DNA from: Pseudomonas koreensis
GTDB lineage: Bacteria > Pseudomonadota > Gammaproteobacteria > Pseudomonadales > Pseudomonadaceae
Direction: 5' to 3'
NCBI RefSeq assembly: GCF_024169245.1
Contig: NZ_JALJWP010000001.1
Span: 1,799,501 to 1,863,500, forward strand
Length of the DNA stretch: 64,000 bases
Translations under genes and position numbers: made by a program
The notes under the pieces: model-generated
Database searches by the model: none
Seen by the model: the letters and a program-made list of their open reading frames with translations, nothing else
Told to the model about the DNA's origin: nothing
Shown: in pieces, positions 13,229-22,630 of the stretch
Position numbering within the stretch: position 1 is the first letter of the stretch
Layout of the letters: each line of letters opens with the position of its first letter

Positions 13229-15925
13229 TCAGAGACAGAGCGGTCCGCGGGGGTAACGCTTGAGGGCCTTGATCAACTCGTCACCGGGAATCGGCCGGTC
13301 GAACAGATAACCCTGGCCGACGTCGCAACGATGCCGGCGCAGGAACGCCAGTTGCTCCGCAGTTTCGATGCCTTCGGCAACGACCTTGAGTTTCAGGTTG
13401 TGGGCCATGGCGATCACCGCGGAGGTGATTTCCATGTCGTCCTGGTTGTCCGGGATCTCATGGATAAAGCTGCGATCGATCTTGATGATATCGATCGGAA
13501 ATTTCTTCAGATAGCTCAGCGACGAGTACCCGGTGCCAAAGTCATCCATGGCCAGGGTCAGACCCAGACGCTTGAGCTGATCAAGCTGCAAGTGCGTGTC
13601 TTCGGTGGCTTCCAGCAGCAGGCCTTCGGTCAGCTCGAGTTCGAGCAGATTGGCCGGCAGTGCTTCTTCCTTGAGGATGTTGGCGATGGAGGCGACCAGA
13701 TCCGGATCGGAAAACTGTTTCGGCGACAGGTTGATCGCCACTTGCAGATTGCCCAGGCCAGCGGCGGTCAGCGATTTGCTCATGCGGCAAGCCTGGCGGG
13801 CGATCCACTTGCCGATCGGAATGATCAGGCCGGTCTCCTCGGCGACGCTGATGAACTGGTCCGGGCGGATCATGCCGCGCTCCGGATGATTCCAGCGCAG
13901 CAGTGCTTCCATGCCCAGCAAACGACCGCTGCGCAGGCACAGTTTCGGCTGGTAGAAAACGTCGAGCTCGTTTTGCGTCAGGGCGCGACGCAGATTGTTC
14001 TCAACGAACAGTTTGTAACTGGCCTCGGCATTCAACGCTTCGGTAAATACCTGCACCTGATGCTTGCCGTTGGCCTTGGCTTTATGCAGCGCCAGACCAG
14101 CGTTGCGCATCAAGGTTTGCGGGTCGCGCCCGTGCAACGGCGCGCAGGCCAGGCCGACGGAGCCAGTGACGCTGATCAACTGGTTGTCGACGAACATTGG
14201 CTTGTCGAGGGTCATCAGCAACTGGCTGGCGATCTGCTGACCGGTCTCAAGATCGGTGTCGTCCAGCAGCACGGCAAACTCGTTACTGGCGAAGCGTGCA
14301 AGACTGCCGCTCGGGCTCAGGCTGTTGCGTAAACGCCGGGCGAGGCTGATCAACAGTTTGTCGCCGGTCTGGTGACCAAGGCTGTCGTTGATCCGCTTGA
14401 AGTTGTCGATGTCGACCAGCAACAGGCTGATCGGCGCATCGCTGTCGCGGGCAAAACGCTCGTCGAGGTTACGGATGAATGCCGGGCGGTTGCCAAGATT
14501 GGTCAGGTTGTCGGTATAGGCGAGGCGCTCGATACGTTGCTGCGCCAGTTTGGTCTGCGTAACGTCTTCGTAAATGCCGATGTAATGCGTCAGCTCACGG
14601 TTGTCGCCATAGACCTTGGAGATCGACAGCTGCCCCCAGTAGGGTTCGAGATTCTTGCGCCGGCTTTTGAATTCGCCCTGCCAACTGTTGCTCTGGGCCA
14701 GCGCCGAGGGCGCGTCGAACAGCAGCTCGCTGAGATTTTCCAGCGCCGGCAATTCCGACAGGCGCTGGCCGTGGACTTCCTCGGTGGTGTACTGGGTGAT
14801 CGCGGTGAAGCTGGGGTTGACGTACTCGACAACGCCGTCGCAGTTGACCAGCAAAAAGGCGTTGGCACTTTGCTCGACCGCGCGCTGGAACAGGTGCAGG
14901 GCGCTGGTGGCGGTGCGGCGGTTGTGGTTGTTGATGACTTGCGCGAACTGGTCGGCCAGTTCACCGGCAAAGGCAATTTCATCGGACTGCCAGGCGCGGG
15001 TGGCGCCAGTCTGTTCCAGACACAGCACACCGACCACTTGGCCGTCGACACGAATACTCGCGTCGAGCATTGCATTGACGTCACGCGGGCGCATCGCCTC
15101 GGCCATTTCGCGCGTGCGCGGGTCATGCATGGCGTTGTTCGCATCGATGGCGCGGCTGCTGTGCAGCGCTTCCATGTAATCGGGGAAGCCGCTGATATCG
15201 ATCGGATCCGGCAGGATGTATTCCTGGGTCGCGCGATGGTAAGCGGAGATCGGCAGCAACTGCTGACCTTCAAGGTTCCACAGGCTGGCGCAGTCGATTT
15301 CATAGATGTCGCAGGCGCAACGGGTGATGAGTTCAGCGGCTTCCTGCAATGAGTTGTGCGTGCTGTAACGCTGGCGGGCGAGCAGCAGAATCAGATCCTG
15401 CTGCGCGCGTACGCGTTCCAGATGCTGCAGCTGTTCCTGCTGGGCGCGCTGGTTCAGCTCAAGGGCTATTTGCAGACGTGAATTCTGGGTTTCCAGATCG
15501 ACCGAAGACAGCGCCTGGGCCTCATCGAACATACTGTCGACCGCCAGCAGATAACCGCGCAGCAAGTGCCGGTTGTGCTGTTTATAGGCTTCGCCCAATT
15601 CGAGGATGTTCAACGCGCCCGCGGCGGTGTGCAGGGTGTAGCGCACCGCGTAATGCGCACCTTTGCTCAGTTGCTGCTGGATCGCGTCGTGCAGTTGATA
15701 GCGCGCTTGCGGTTCCATCAGGCTGGCGTAGGGCGAACCGACCAGCGCGCAAAGCTCGACGGCCGGCTGACCGAACTGGCGTTCGCAATTGGGATCGAGG
15801 AACAGCATCGCCCAACTCGCTTCATTCAAGCGCTCGAAACGCAGCATGCCGAGCCGCGAAGGCACCGGCAACTGCGTCACTACCTCGGCCGCCATACGGC
15901 TGGCGGCATCGGGTTGGCTCTTCAT
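13229..15925 (-). CDS. dipA: Cyclic-di-GMP phosphodiesterase DipA (PAS-GAF-PAS-GGDEF-EAL)
   Basis: Expected to hydrolyse c-di-GMP; in P. aeruginosa DipA (PA5017) promotes biofilm dispersion. With the ATG at 15925 the product has 898 residues, almost the same as PAO1 DipA (899 as I recall), which supports this start although its ribosome binding site is weak. Domains in order: PAS-like (about 25-135), coiled linker (150-190), GAF (190-335), PAS (345-460), GGDEF (465-630), EAL (645-885). The GGDEF signature is replaced by ASNEF (546-550), so cyclase activity is unlikely. The EAL site looks complete: EALLR 673-677, NLSP 732-735, ELTE 764-767, DDFGTGYSS 794-802, Lys815, Glu851. Neighbours msrA and aceF match PAO1, with one gene inserted. 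Confidence 0.94.
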   Translation of the reverse strand: MKSQPDAASRMAAEVVTQLPVPSRLGMLRFERLNEASWAMLFLDPNCERQFGQPAVELCALVGSPYASLMEPQARYQLHDAIQQQLSKGAHYAVRYTLHTAAGALNILELGEAYKQHNRHLLRGYLLAVDSMFDEAQALSSVDLETQNSRLQIALELNQRAQQEQLQHLERVRAQQDLILLLARQRYSTHNSLQEAAELITRCACDIYEIDCASLWNLEGQQLLPISAYHRATQEYILPDPIDISGFPDYMEALHSSRAIDANNAMHDPRTREMAEAMRPRDVNAMLDASIRVDGQVVGVLCLEQTGATRAWQSDEIAFAGELADQFAQVINNHNRRTATSALHLFQRAVEQSANAFLLVNCDGVVEYVNPSFTAITQYTTEEVHGQRLSELPALENLSELLFDAPSALAQSNSWQGEFKSRRKNLEPYWGQLSISKVYGDNRELTHYIGIYEDVTQTKLAQQRIERLAYTDNLTNLGNRPAFIRNLDERFARDSDAPISLLLVDIDNFKRINDSLGHQTGDKLLISLARRLRNSLSPSGSLARFASNEFAVLLDDTDLETGQQIASQLLMTLDKPMFVDNQLISVTGSVGLACAPLHGRDPQTLMRNAGLALHKAKANGKHQVQVFTEALNAEASYKLFVENNLRRALTQNELDVFYQPKLCLRSGRLLGMEALLRWNHPERGMIRPDQFISVAEETGLIIPIGKWIARQACRMSKSLTAAGLGNLQVAINLSPKQFSDPDLVASIANILKEEALPANLLELELTEGLLLEATEDTHLQLDQLKRLGLTLAMDDFGTGYSSLSYLKKFPIDIIKIDRSFIHEIPDNQDDMEITSAVIAMAHNLKLKVVAEGIETAEQLAFLRRHRCDVGQGYLFDRPIPGDELIKALKRYPRGPLCL

Positions 15926-16097
15926 GAAGGGAACTCGCTTGGAAATATGCTGAATGCGCCGGGCTCTCGCCCTCTTGATTGTTGGCTGCGGCAAGGTTGC
16001 ATCATTGCGGCCCCGACTGACAAGAGAGATGAAGGCCAAGTGCTATAAGAATATGTCGGCTGCAGTGAACATTTCTCCAGTGCACGAATGAAATGAA

Positions 16098-16161
16098 CAA
16101 AAGATCGCAACCTCACCGGGAGCGCATATCCGTGCAGGAGCCGCCGAAGGCCGCGATCTTT
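16098..16161. repeat. REP palindrome, family A (degenerate)
   Basis: Diverged arms: AAAAGATCGCAACCTCACCG on the left and GCCGAAGGCCGCGATCTTT on the right. It lies directly after the stop of the PhoD-like gene (minus strand), in the gap to dipA. Confidence 0.7.
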
Positions 16162-16168
16162 CGCGGGT

Positions 16169-17566
16169 TCAACGCAATTTCATACTGATCGACTGCAGCA
16201 GTTTGCCGTCACGATCGTGATACTTGACCAGAATCCGGTCAGCCTCGACGACCACATGAGCGAAATTGTCCTGACTGACTACGACACTGGTCAGCTCGTG
16301 CCGGTAGTCACCGGCAGCCGTGCGCACCAGCGGTTCATCAAGGATGAACGTTGAAGCCTTGGCATACGGCAACAGTTTGCTGTTGTGCAGCGGCGAGGAC
16401 ACGATGGTATGCACTTCAAAGTCGGCGTCCTCGCTGTGAGTGAGGCGACTGGTCAGAGAACCATGGACATCGCCGGAGACGAACACCACGTTTTTGATCC
16501 GATGGGTGCGGATGGTTTCCAACAGACGCAGTCTCTGCTCGGGAAATGCTTTCCAGGCATCATCACCGTTGAACTTGCGGTCGGGATAGTACATCACGCT
16601 GGTCACCACGAACTTTACCCGCGCCGGGCTGTGGATCAGCCATTCAAGCAGCGCCTGTTCCTGTTCAGCGTCGAGAATGCGTCGGTCATCCTTTGACAAG
16701 TTGCGCCGGGTGCGACTGTCAGTCACGAACCAGGCGATATCGCTGTCGCCGAACTGATACCAGTAATGCTTCAAGGTATCCCGGTCTATCTGGCCCTCGC
16801 TGTTACATGAGTAAACCGGGCCGTGGCTGGCTTGATAAAGTTCATAAGCGGCCATGGCGTTGCGATATAAGTCCCTGTCAGTCGCTTTGGCATTGGCAGG
16901 CCAGTTATCTTCGATTTCATGGTCATCGAGTATCATGTAAGTCGATATGTTGGACATCAGTCGTTGAATGTTCGGCTGCGAAAAGGCTGTTCGATATTTC
17001 TTCAATATATCTTTTGCTTCGCGATCAGGTGCGATGAGATTCAGATCATCTACGTACACTTGATCACCCGTCATGATCACCGCACTGACCGCTGGTTGAC
17101 TGTTTTCGATGAGTTGATTGATCGAGCCAAATATCCGATCACCCAGTTGCGGTAAGGAGGCGATGCCAGCGGTGATCCGCAGATAACGACACGAACCGAC
17201 GATAAAGCCCCGGGGCTGGCTGACTTGTGCGGTGCGGGTGCGAAAGCGGTAGAGCTGGCGCGGCCATTGCAGTGGGAACTCCACTACCGTGTCGATCGTA
17301 TGCACCGGGTTCATCGGACTCAACCAGCCGGCCTGGTATTCATATTCGCAATCGGCTTCCAGATCCTGCAATACCAGTACACCCGACATGTCATTGGCCG
17401 GACTTAAAAGTGCAAATACGCTATTGGACCATTTTTCCGCGCCGGCCTTGCGAGCACGAACTCCGGCGAATACGCGTTTGTTGTCCTGTTGTTCGCCGCG
17501 AATGAAAATGCGCACCTCGTTAGTTGTGGTGTGGCCCACGATGGGGCCGATAGTCGGTTTGAACAT
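16169..17566 (-). CDS. PhoD-like metallophosphatase
   Basis: Phosphatase/phosphodiesterase of the PhoD-like calcineurin superfamily; substrate unknown. The 465-residue product has an N-terminal beta-rich domain (TIGPIVGHTTTNEVRIFIRG, typical of PhoD-like N domains) followed by the metal-site motifs in order: FIVGSCRYLR, VIMTGDQVYVDD, TYMILDDHEIEDNW and VFVSGDVHGSLTSR (GDxH). No signal peptide or twin-arginine motif is visible, so unlike classical secreted PhoD it is probably cytoplasmic. ATG 17566 begins MFKPTIGPIVG. It is transcribed in the same direction as aceF but separated by aceF terminators. PAO1 has dipA next to aceF, so this gene appears inserted. Confidence 0.88.
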   Translation of the reverse strand: MFKPTIGPIVGHTTTNEVRIFIRGEQQDNKRVFAGVRARKAGAEKWSNSVFALLSPANDMSGVLVLQDLEADCEYEYQAGWLSPMNPVHTIDTVVEFPLQWPRQLYRFRTRTAQVSQPRGFIVGSCRYLRITAGIASLPQLGDRIFGSINQLIENSQPAVSAVIMTGDQVYVDDLNLIAPDREAKDILKKYRTAFSQPNIQRLMSNISTYMILDDHEIEDNWPANAKATDRDLYRNAMAAYELYQASHGPVYSCNSEGQIDRDTLKHYWYQFGDSDIAWFVTDSRTRRNLSKDDRRILDAEQEQALLEWLIHSPARVKFVVTSVMYYPDRKFNGDDAWKAFPEQRLRLLETIRTHRIKNVVFVSGDVHGSLTSRLTHSEDADFEVHTIVSSPLHNSKLLPYAKASTFILDEPLVRTAAGDYRHELTSVVVSQDNFAHVVVEADRILVKYHDRDGKLLQSISMKLR

Positions 17567-17753
17567 GATCGATTCCGTTCGAAAGTTTAAGAAATAAGAA
17601 ATGAATAAGCGGAGCGCGTTGATGCAACTTTCCTGAGCAGAGGTTAGTTGGCCGGCGGCGGAAAATATTGGCGTTAAGTGGACCAGACCTGTGGCCGATA
17701 TCAGCGCAGGTTGTAGGAAAGGTGCGCGGCCCGGTTTATTTCAGGCAAAAAAA

Positions 17754-17774
17754 GCCCCGCCAATTGACGGGGTT
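17754..17774 (-). terminator. Rho-independent terminator of aceEF
   Basis: Read on the minus strand: CCCCG, an 8-nt loop, CGGGG, then a run of seven T. It lies 70 bp after the aceF stop. A second hairpin is directly after the stop. Confidence 0.75.
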
Positions 17775-17812
17775 GAGGTACGAGCGTGTGGCGCTCGAAA
17801 GGGTGCAGCAAG

Positions 17813-17836
17813 CGGCCCTCCGTTACCGGAGGGCCG
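17813..17836 (-). terminator. Strong hairpin just after aceF
   Basis: CGGCCCTCCG (17813-17822) pairs perfectly with CGGAGGGCCG (17827-17836) across a 4-nt loop, 6 bp after the aceF stop. It lacks a U-run in the minus direction, so it may stabilise the mRNA end rather than terminate. Confidence 0.5.
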
Positions 17837-17842
17837 TTTGGG

Positions 17843-19810
17843 TTACAGCAGGATGGTGCGGATGTCGCCCAACAGGCTACCCAGACGCTGGGTGAAGCGT
17901 GCGGCTGCAGCGCCGTTGATCACACGGTGATCGTAGGACAGCGACAGTGGCAGCATCAGCTTCGGCTGGAAGGCTTTGCCGTCCCAGACTGGCTGGATGG
18001 TTGCCTTGGAAACACCGAGAATCGCCACTTCCGGCGCATTGACGATCGGCGTGAAGCCGGTGCCGCCAATGTGACCGAGGCTGGAAATGGTGAAGCAGGC
18101 GCCCTGCATCTCGTCCGAGGACAGCTTCTTGGTGCGGGCTTTTTCAGCCAGCGAAGCTGCTTCGGCAGCGAGCTGCAGCAGGCTCTTCTGGTCGACGTTC
18201 TTGATCACCGGCACGAGCAGGCCATCCGGAGTGTCGACGGCGAAGCCGATGTTCACGTACTTCTTGCGGATGATCGCTTTGCCGCTTGGTGCCAGCGAAC
18301 TGTTGAAGTCCGGCAGTTCCTTGAGCAAGTGCGCGCAGGTCTTGAGCAGCAGCGGCAGGATGGTCAGCTTGACGCCAGCCTTCTCGGCCACGGCTTTCTG
18401 CGCAACACGGAAGGCTTCCAGCTCGGTGATGTCCGCCGAGTCGAATTGCGTTACGTGAGGCACGTTCAGCCAGCTGCGGTGCAGGTTGGCAGCGCCGACC
18501 TGCATCAGACGGGTCATCGGCACTTCTTCGATTTCGCCGAAACGGCTGAAATCGACAACCGGGATCGGCGGGATGCCCGCACCACCGGTAGCGCCGCCAG
18601 CAGCGGCCGGCGCTTCCTTGGCCTTCTGCATCATCGCCTTGACGTAAACCTGCACGTCTTCCTTGAGGATGCGACCGTGCGGACCGCTGGCGCCAACAGC
18701 GCTCAGCTCGACACCGAACTCACGGGCCAGTTGACGCACGGCTGGACCGGCGTGAACTTTGGCGCCCGGTTTCGCTGGTGTAGCAGCCGGTGCGGCGGCT
18801 GGAGCGGCGGCAGCAGGTGCAGCGGCGGCCGGAGCAGCAGCGGCAGGTGCAGGAGCGCTTGGTGCAGCAGCCGGAGCCGGGGCCGCAGCAGGTGCCGCGC
18901 CTTTGACTTTGAGCTTGAGAATCAGGTCGCCGGTGCCGACTTCGTCATCCAGCTTGATCGAAACGCTTTCGACCACGCCAGCGGCAGGCGATGGAATTTC
19001 CATGCTGGCCTTGTCGGATTCCAGGGTGATCAGCGACTGGTCGGCTTCGACGGTATCGCCAGCCTTGACCAGCACTTCGATGATCTTCGCCTTGCCGGCC
19101 GAACCGATGTCCGGGACATGGATGTCCTGAACGCTGTCAGCAGCCGCTGCTGCCGGAGCAGCAGCCGGGGCTGGCGCAGCGGCGGCAGCAGGCGCAGCAG
19201 CCTGAGCCGGGGCGGCGGCAGCAGGGGCCGCAGCGCCTGCCACTTCCAGATCCAGAATCAGGTCGCCGGTGCCGACTTCGTCGTTGAGCTTGACGCTGAT
19301 GGCCTTGACCACGCCAGCGGCAGGCGACGGGATTTCCATGCTCGCCTTGTCGGATTCCAGGGTGATCAGCGATTGATCAGCTTCGACAGTGTCGCCGACC
19401 TTGACCTGGATCTCGATGATCTGCGCCTTGCCCGACGAACCGATGTCCGGCACGTGCACTTGCTGTACCGAAGCGGCAGCAGGAGCAGCGGCCGGCGCGG
19501 CAGCAGCAGGTGCGGCAGCCGGTTTCTCTTCGGCTTTGGCAGGAGCAGCGGCAGGTGCAGGGGCCGCTTCAGCGGCGCCCTCGACTTCCAGCTCGAGCAG
19601 TTCGTCGCCTTCTTTCAGGCGGTCGCCCAGCTTCACTTTCAGGCTCTTGATGACGCCGGCTTTCGGGGCCGGCACTTCCATGCTGGCCTTGTCCGATTCC
19701 AGGGTCAGGATGCTCTGGTCGGCTTCGATACGGTCGCCGACCTTCACAAACAGTTCAATTACTTCACCTTCACCGCTGCCGATGTCAGGTACGCGAATGA
19801 GTTCGCTCAC
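17843..19810 (-). CDS. aceF: Pyruvate dehydrogenase E2, dihydrolipoyl acetyltransferase
   Basis: Core of the pyruvate dehydrogenase complex; transfers the acetyl group to CoA. The 655-residue product has three lipoyl domains with lipoyl lysines K41, K155 and K267, each in ESDKASME(V/I)P. Ala/Pro-rich linkers (82-112, 192-225, 303-347) separate them. An E3/E1-binding domain follows at 352-392 (HAGPAVRQLAREFGVELSAV), then the acetyltransferase core with the active-site motif SYDHRVINGA (His628). As I recall, P. aeruginosa AceF has two lipoyl domains and A. vinelandii three, so three is at the long end. ATG 19810 follows the aceE stop by 11 bp with a GAGGAGAC-type binding site. Cotranscribed with aceE. 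Confidence 0.98.
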   Translation of the reverse strand: MSELIRVPDIGSGEGEVIELFVKVGDRIEADQSILTLESDKASMEVPAPKAGVIKSLKVKLGDRLKEGDELLELEVEGAAEAAPAPAAAPAKAEEKPAAAPAAAAPAAAPAAASVQQVHVPDIGSSGKAQIIEIQVKVGDTVEADQSLITLESDKASMEIPSPAAGVVKAISVKLNDEVGTGDLILDLEVAGAAAPAAAAPAQAAAPAAAAAPAPAAAPAAAAADSVQDIHVPDIGSAGKAKIIEVLVKAGDTVEADQSLITLESDKASMEIPSPAAGVVESVSIKLDDEVGTGDLILKLKVKGAAPAAAPAPAAAPSAPAPAAAAPAAAAPAAAAPAAAPAATPAKPGAKVHAGPAVRQLAREFGVELSAVGASGPHGRILKEDVQVYVKAMMQKAKEAPAAAGGATGGAGIPPIPVVDFSRFGEIEEVPMTRLMQVGAANLHRSWLNVPHVTQFDSADITELEAFRVAQKAVAEKAGVKLTILPLLLKTCAHLLKELPDFNSSLAPSGKAIIRKKYVNIGFAVDTPDGLLVPVIKNVDQKSLLQLAAEAASLAEKARTKKLSSDEMQGACFTISSLGHIGGTGFTPIVNAPEVAILGVSKATIQPVWDGKAFQPKLMLPLSLSYDHRVINGAAAARFTQRLGSLLGDIRTILL

Positions 19811-19821
19811 AAAATGTCTCC

Positions 19822-22467
19822 TCAGCAGTCCAGTGGGTTGCGTTTTTCCGGGTCGATGCCGAACTTGACGATGGCCTCGGCCACGACTTTAGGTTCGATA
19901 TCACCACGGTCAGCCAGTGCTTCCAGGGCTGCCAACACCACGAAATGACGGTCGACTTCGAAGAAATGACGCAGTTTCTTGCGGCTGTCGCTGCGGCCGA
20001 AACCATCGGTGCCCAGGACTTTGAACTCCTTGGACGGTACCCACTGACGGATCTGCTCGGCGAACAGCTTCATGTAGTCGGTAGAGGCGATGACCGGACC
20101 CTTGCGGCCGCTCAGGCACTCTTCGACGTAGCTCAGCTTCGGCTTCTGGCCAGGCTTGAGACGGTTGCTGCGCTCTACAGCGAGGCCGTCGCGACGCAGT
20201 TCGTTGAAGCTGGTAACGCTCCACACGTCAGCGCCGATGTTGAACTCTTCACGCAGGATCTTCGCCGCTTCACGCACTTCGCGCAGGATGGTGCCGGAGC
20301 CCATCAGCTGAACGTGGTGCGCCGCATCGCGAGTGTCTTCCTCGAGCAGGTACATGCCTTTCTTGATGCCTTCTTCGGCACCGGCCGGCATGGCTGGCTG
20401 CTGGTACGACTCGTTCATCACGGTGATGTAGTAGAAGATGTCCTGTTGCTCTTCGGTCATCTTCTTCATGCCGTCCTGAATGATCACCGCCAGCTCGTAG
20501 CCGTAGGTCGGATCGTAGGTGCGGCAGTTCGGGATGGTCGCGGCCAGCAAGTGGCTGTGACCGTCTTCGTGCTGCAGACCTTCACCGTTCAGGGTGGTAC
20601 GGCCAGCGGTGCCGCCGATCAGGAAGCCACGGGTACGGCTGTCGCCAGCGGCCCAGGCCAGGTCGCCGATACGCTGGAAGCCGAACATCGAGTAGAAGAT
20701 GTAGAACGGCAGCATCGGCTGGTTGTGGCTGGAGTACGAAGTACCGGCAGCGATGAAGGAGCTCATGGCGCCTGCTTCGTTGATGCCTTCTTCGAGGATC
20801 TGACCTTTCTGGTCTTCCTTGTAGAACATCACCTGGTCTTTATCGACTGGCTCGTAGAGCTGGCCGACGGAGGAGTAGATGCCCAACTGACGGAACATGC
20901 CTTCCATACCGAAGGTACGGGCTTCGTCCGGGATGATCGGAACGATGCGCGGGCCGATTTCCTTGTCCTTGACCAGTTGCGCAAGGATCCGCACGAAAGC
21001 CATGGTGGTGGAAATTTCACGGTCGCCGGAGCCATCGAGGATGGCCTTGAGGGTGTCCAGATCCGGAGTCGGTACGCTGAAGCTCTGCGCGCGGCGCTGT
21101 GGCACGAAACCACCCAGTGCGGCACGACGCTCGGCCAGGTAGCGGCCTTCGGCGCTGTTCGGCTCTGGCTTGAAGAACGGCAGGTGCTCCAGCTCTTCGT
21201 CCTTGACCGGGATGTCGAAGCGGTCGCGGAACAGCTTCAGGCTCTCGACGTCGACCTTCTTGGTGTTGTGCGCAGTGTTTTTCGCTTCGCCGGCACCGGT
21301 GCCATAACCCTTGATGGTCTTGGCGAGGATGACGGTCGGTTGTTCCTTGTGGTTGACCGCTTCGTGGTACGCCGCGTAGACCTTGTACGGGTCGTGGCCG
21401 CCACGGTTGAGTTTCCAGATCTCGTCATCGGACAAGTCGGCAACCATTGCCTTGAGTTCAGGCGTGTTGAAGAAGTGCTCGCGAACGAACGCGCCGTCTT
21501 TGGCTTTGTAGTTCTGGTACTCGCCGTCGATGACTTCGTCCATGCGACGTTGCAGGATGCCGTCGACGTCCTTGGCCAGCAGTGGGTCCCAGAAACGGCC
21601 CCAGATGACTTTGGTCACGTTCCATTGCGCACCACGGAACACGCCTTCGAGTTCCTGGATGATCTTGCCGTTGCCGCGAACCGGGCCGTCGAGGCGCTGC
21701 AGGTTGCAGTTGATGACGAAGATCAGGTTGTCCAGCTTCTCGCGGCCGGCCAGGGAGATCGCGCCCAGGGATTCCGGCTCGTCGCACTCGCCGTCGCCCA
21801 GGAAACACCAGACTTTCTGTTTGCCCGGCTGGATGAAACCGCGATGTTCCAGGTACTTCATGAAACGCGCCTGGTAGATCGCCTGGATCGGACCCAGACC
21901 CATCGATACGGTCGGGAACTGCCAGAAGTCAGGCATCAGCCAAGGGTGCGGATAGGACGACAGGCCTTGACCATCGACTTCCTGACGGAAGTTGTTCATC
22001 TGGTCTTCGGTGATGCGGCCTTCCATGAATGCGCGGGCGTAAACGCCTGGCGAGGTGTGGCCCTGGAAGTAGATCAGGTCGCCGCCGTGTTCGTCGGTCG
22101 GGGCCTGGAAGAAATAGTTGAAGCCGATGTCATACAGGGTCGCACTGGAAGCGAAGCTGGAGATGTGACCACCCAGGTCCGAATCTCGCAGGTTCGTGCG
22201 CATTACCATGGCCATCGCGTTCCAGCGTACCAGCGAGCGAATGCGGCGTTCCATGAACAGGTCGCCAGGCATGCGTGCTTCGTGGGTAACGGGGATGGTG
22301 TTGCGGTAAGGCGTGGTGATCGCGTAAGGGAGCTGCGAGCCGCTGCGGGTCGCGAGTTCGCCCATACGGGTCATCAGATAGTGAGCACGGTCTTCGCCTT
22401 CTTTGTCGAGAACCGATTCCAGGGCGTCCAGCCATTCCTGGGTTTCGACGGGATCGAGGTCTTGCAT
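19822..22467 (-). CDS. aceE: Pyruvate dehydrogenase E1, homodimeric type
   Basis: Thiamine diphosphate-dependent decarboxylation of pyruvate and reductive acetylation of AceF. The 881-residue length is normal for the homodimeric E1. It begins MQDLDPVETQEWLDALESVL. It shows the family block HISSFASSATLYDIGFNYFF and the ThDP-binding region CFLGDGECDEPESLGAISLA (GDGE, with downstream NCNLQRLDGPVRGN). The C-terminal part has TDGFGRSDSRKKLRHFFEVD. ATG 22467 has GGAG at about 7 nt. First gene of aceEF, divergent from glnE. The upstream region holds two matching palindromes likely to bind a regulator. Confidence 0.98.
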   Translation of the reverse strand: MQDLDPVETQEWLDALESVLDKEGEDRAHYLMTRMGELATRSGSQLPYAITTPYRNTIPVTHEARMPGDLFMERRIRSLVRWNAMAMVMRTNLRDSDLGGHISSFASSATLYDIGFNYFFQAPTDEHGGDLIYFQGHTSPGVYARAFMEGRITEDQMNNFRQEVDGQGLSSYPHPWLMPDFWQFPTVSMGLGPIQAIYQARFMKYLEHRGFIQPGKQKVWCFLGDGECDEPESLGAISLAGREKLDNLIFVINCNLQRLDGPVRGNGKIIQELEGVFRGAQWNVTKVIWGRFWDPLLAKDVDGILQRRMDEVIDGEYQNYKAKDGAFVREHFFNTPELKAMVADLSDDEIWKLNRGGHDPYKVYAAYHEAVNHKEQPTVILAKTIKGYGTGAGEAKNTAHNTKKVDVESLKLFRDRFDIPVKDEELEHLPFFKPEPNSAEGRYLAERRAALGGFVPQRRAQSFSVPTPDLDTLKAILDGSGDREISTTMAFVRILAQLVKDKEIGPRIVPIIPDEARTFGMEGMFRQLGIYSSVGQLYEPVDKDQVMFYKEDQKGQILEEGINEAGAMSSFIAAGTSYSSHNQPMLPFYIFYSMFGFQRIGDLAWAAGDSRTRGFLIGGTAGRTTLNGEGLQHEDGHSHLLAATIPNCRTYDPTYGYELAVIIQDGMKKMTEEQQDIFYYITVMNESYQQPAMPAGAEEGIKKGMYLLEEDTRDAAHHVQLMGSGTILREVREAAKILREEFNIGADVWSVTSFNELRRDGLAVERSNRLKPGQKPKLSYVEECLSGRKGPVIASTDYMKLFAEQIRQWVPSKEFKVLGTDGFGRSDSRKKLRHFFEVDRHFVVLAALEALADRGDIEPKVVAEAIVKFGIDPEKRNPLDC

Positions 22468-22578
22468 GGCTTGCTCCAGGGCGGAAAGGCTTCCAGAATC
22501 GGTTGCCTGAGTTTGCGACTGGCCTTGTGGGCAGACGATTTAAAATTCTTGGATTGCCGACAGGTTGTTCCGGCGGCG

Positions 22579-22593
22579 TGTAGTTTTACTACA
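22579..22593. promoter_or_regulatory. Candidate operator 1 upstream of aceE
   Basis: Perfect palindrome TGTAGT-TTT-ACTACA. Its inner part matches TNGTNNNACNA, the general operator pattern of the FadR subfamily of GntR regulators, to which the pyruvate-responsive PdhR belongs. Confidence 0.55.
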
Positions 22594-22630
22594 AATCTTC
22601 CGGCATTTCAGCCTTTCGAATGTATAGACG

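Noticed and set aside
17786..19948. A 720-codon plus-strand frame over aceF, rich in Gly/Ser/Arg
   Set aside because: It is the complement of the Ala/Pro-rich linkers and lipoyl repeats of aceF, so its repeats are only a mirror of that gene.
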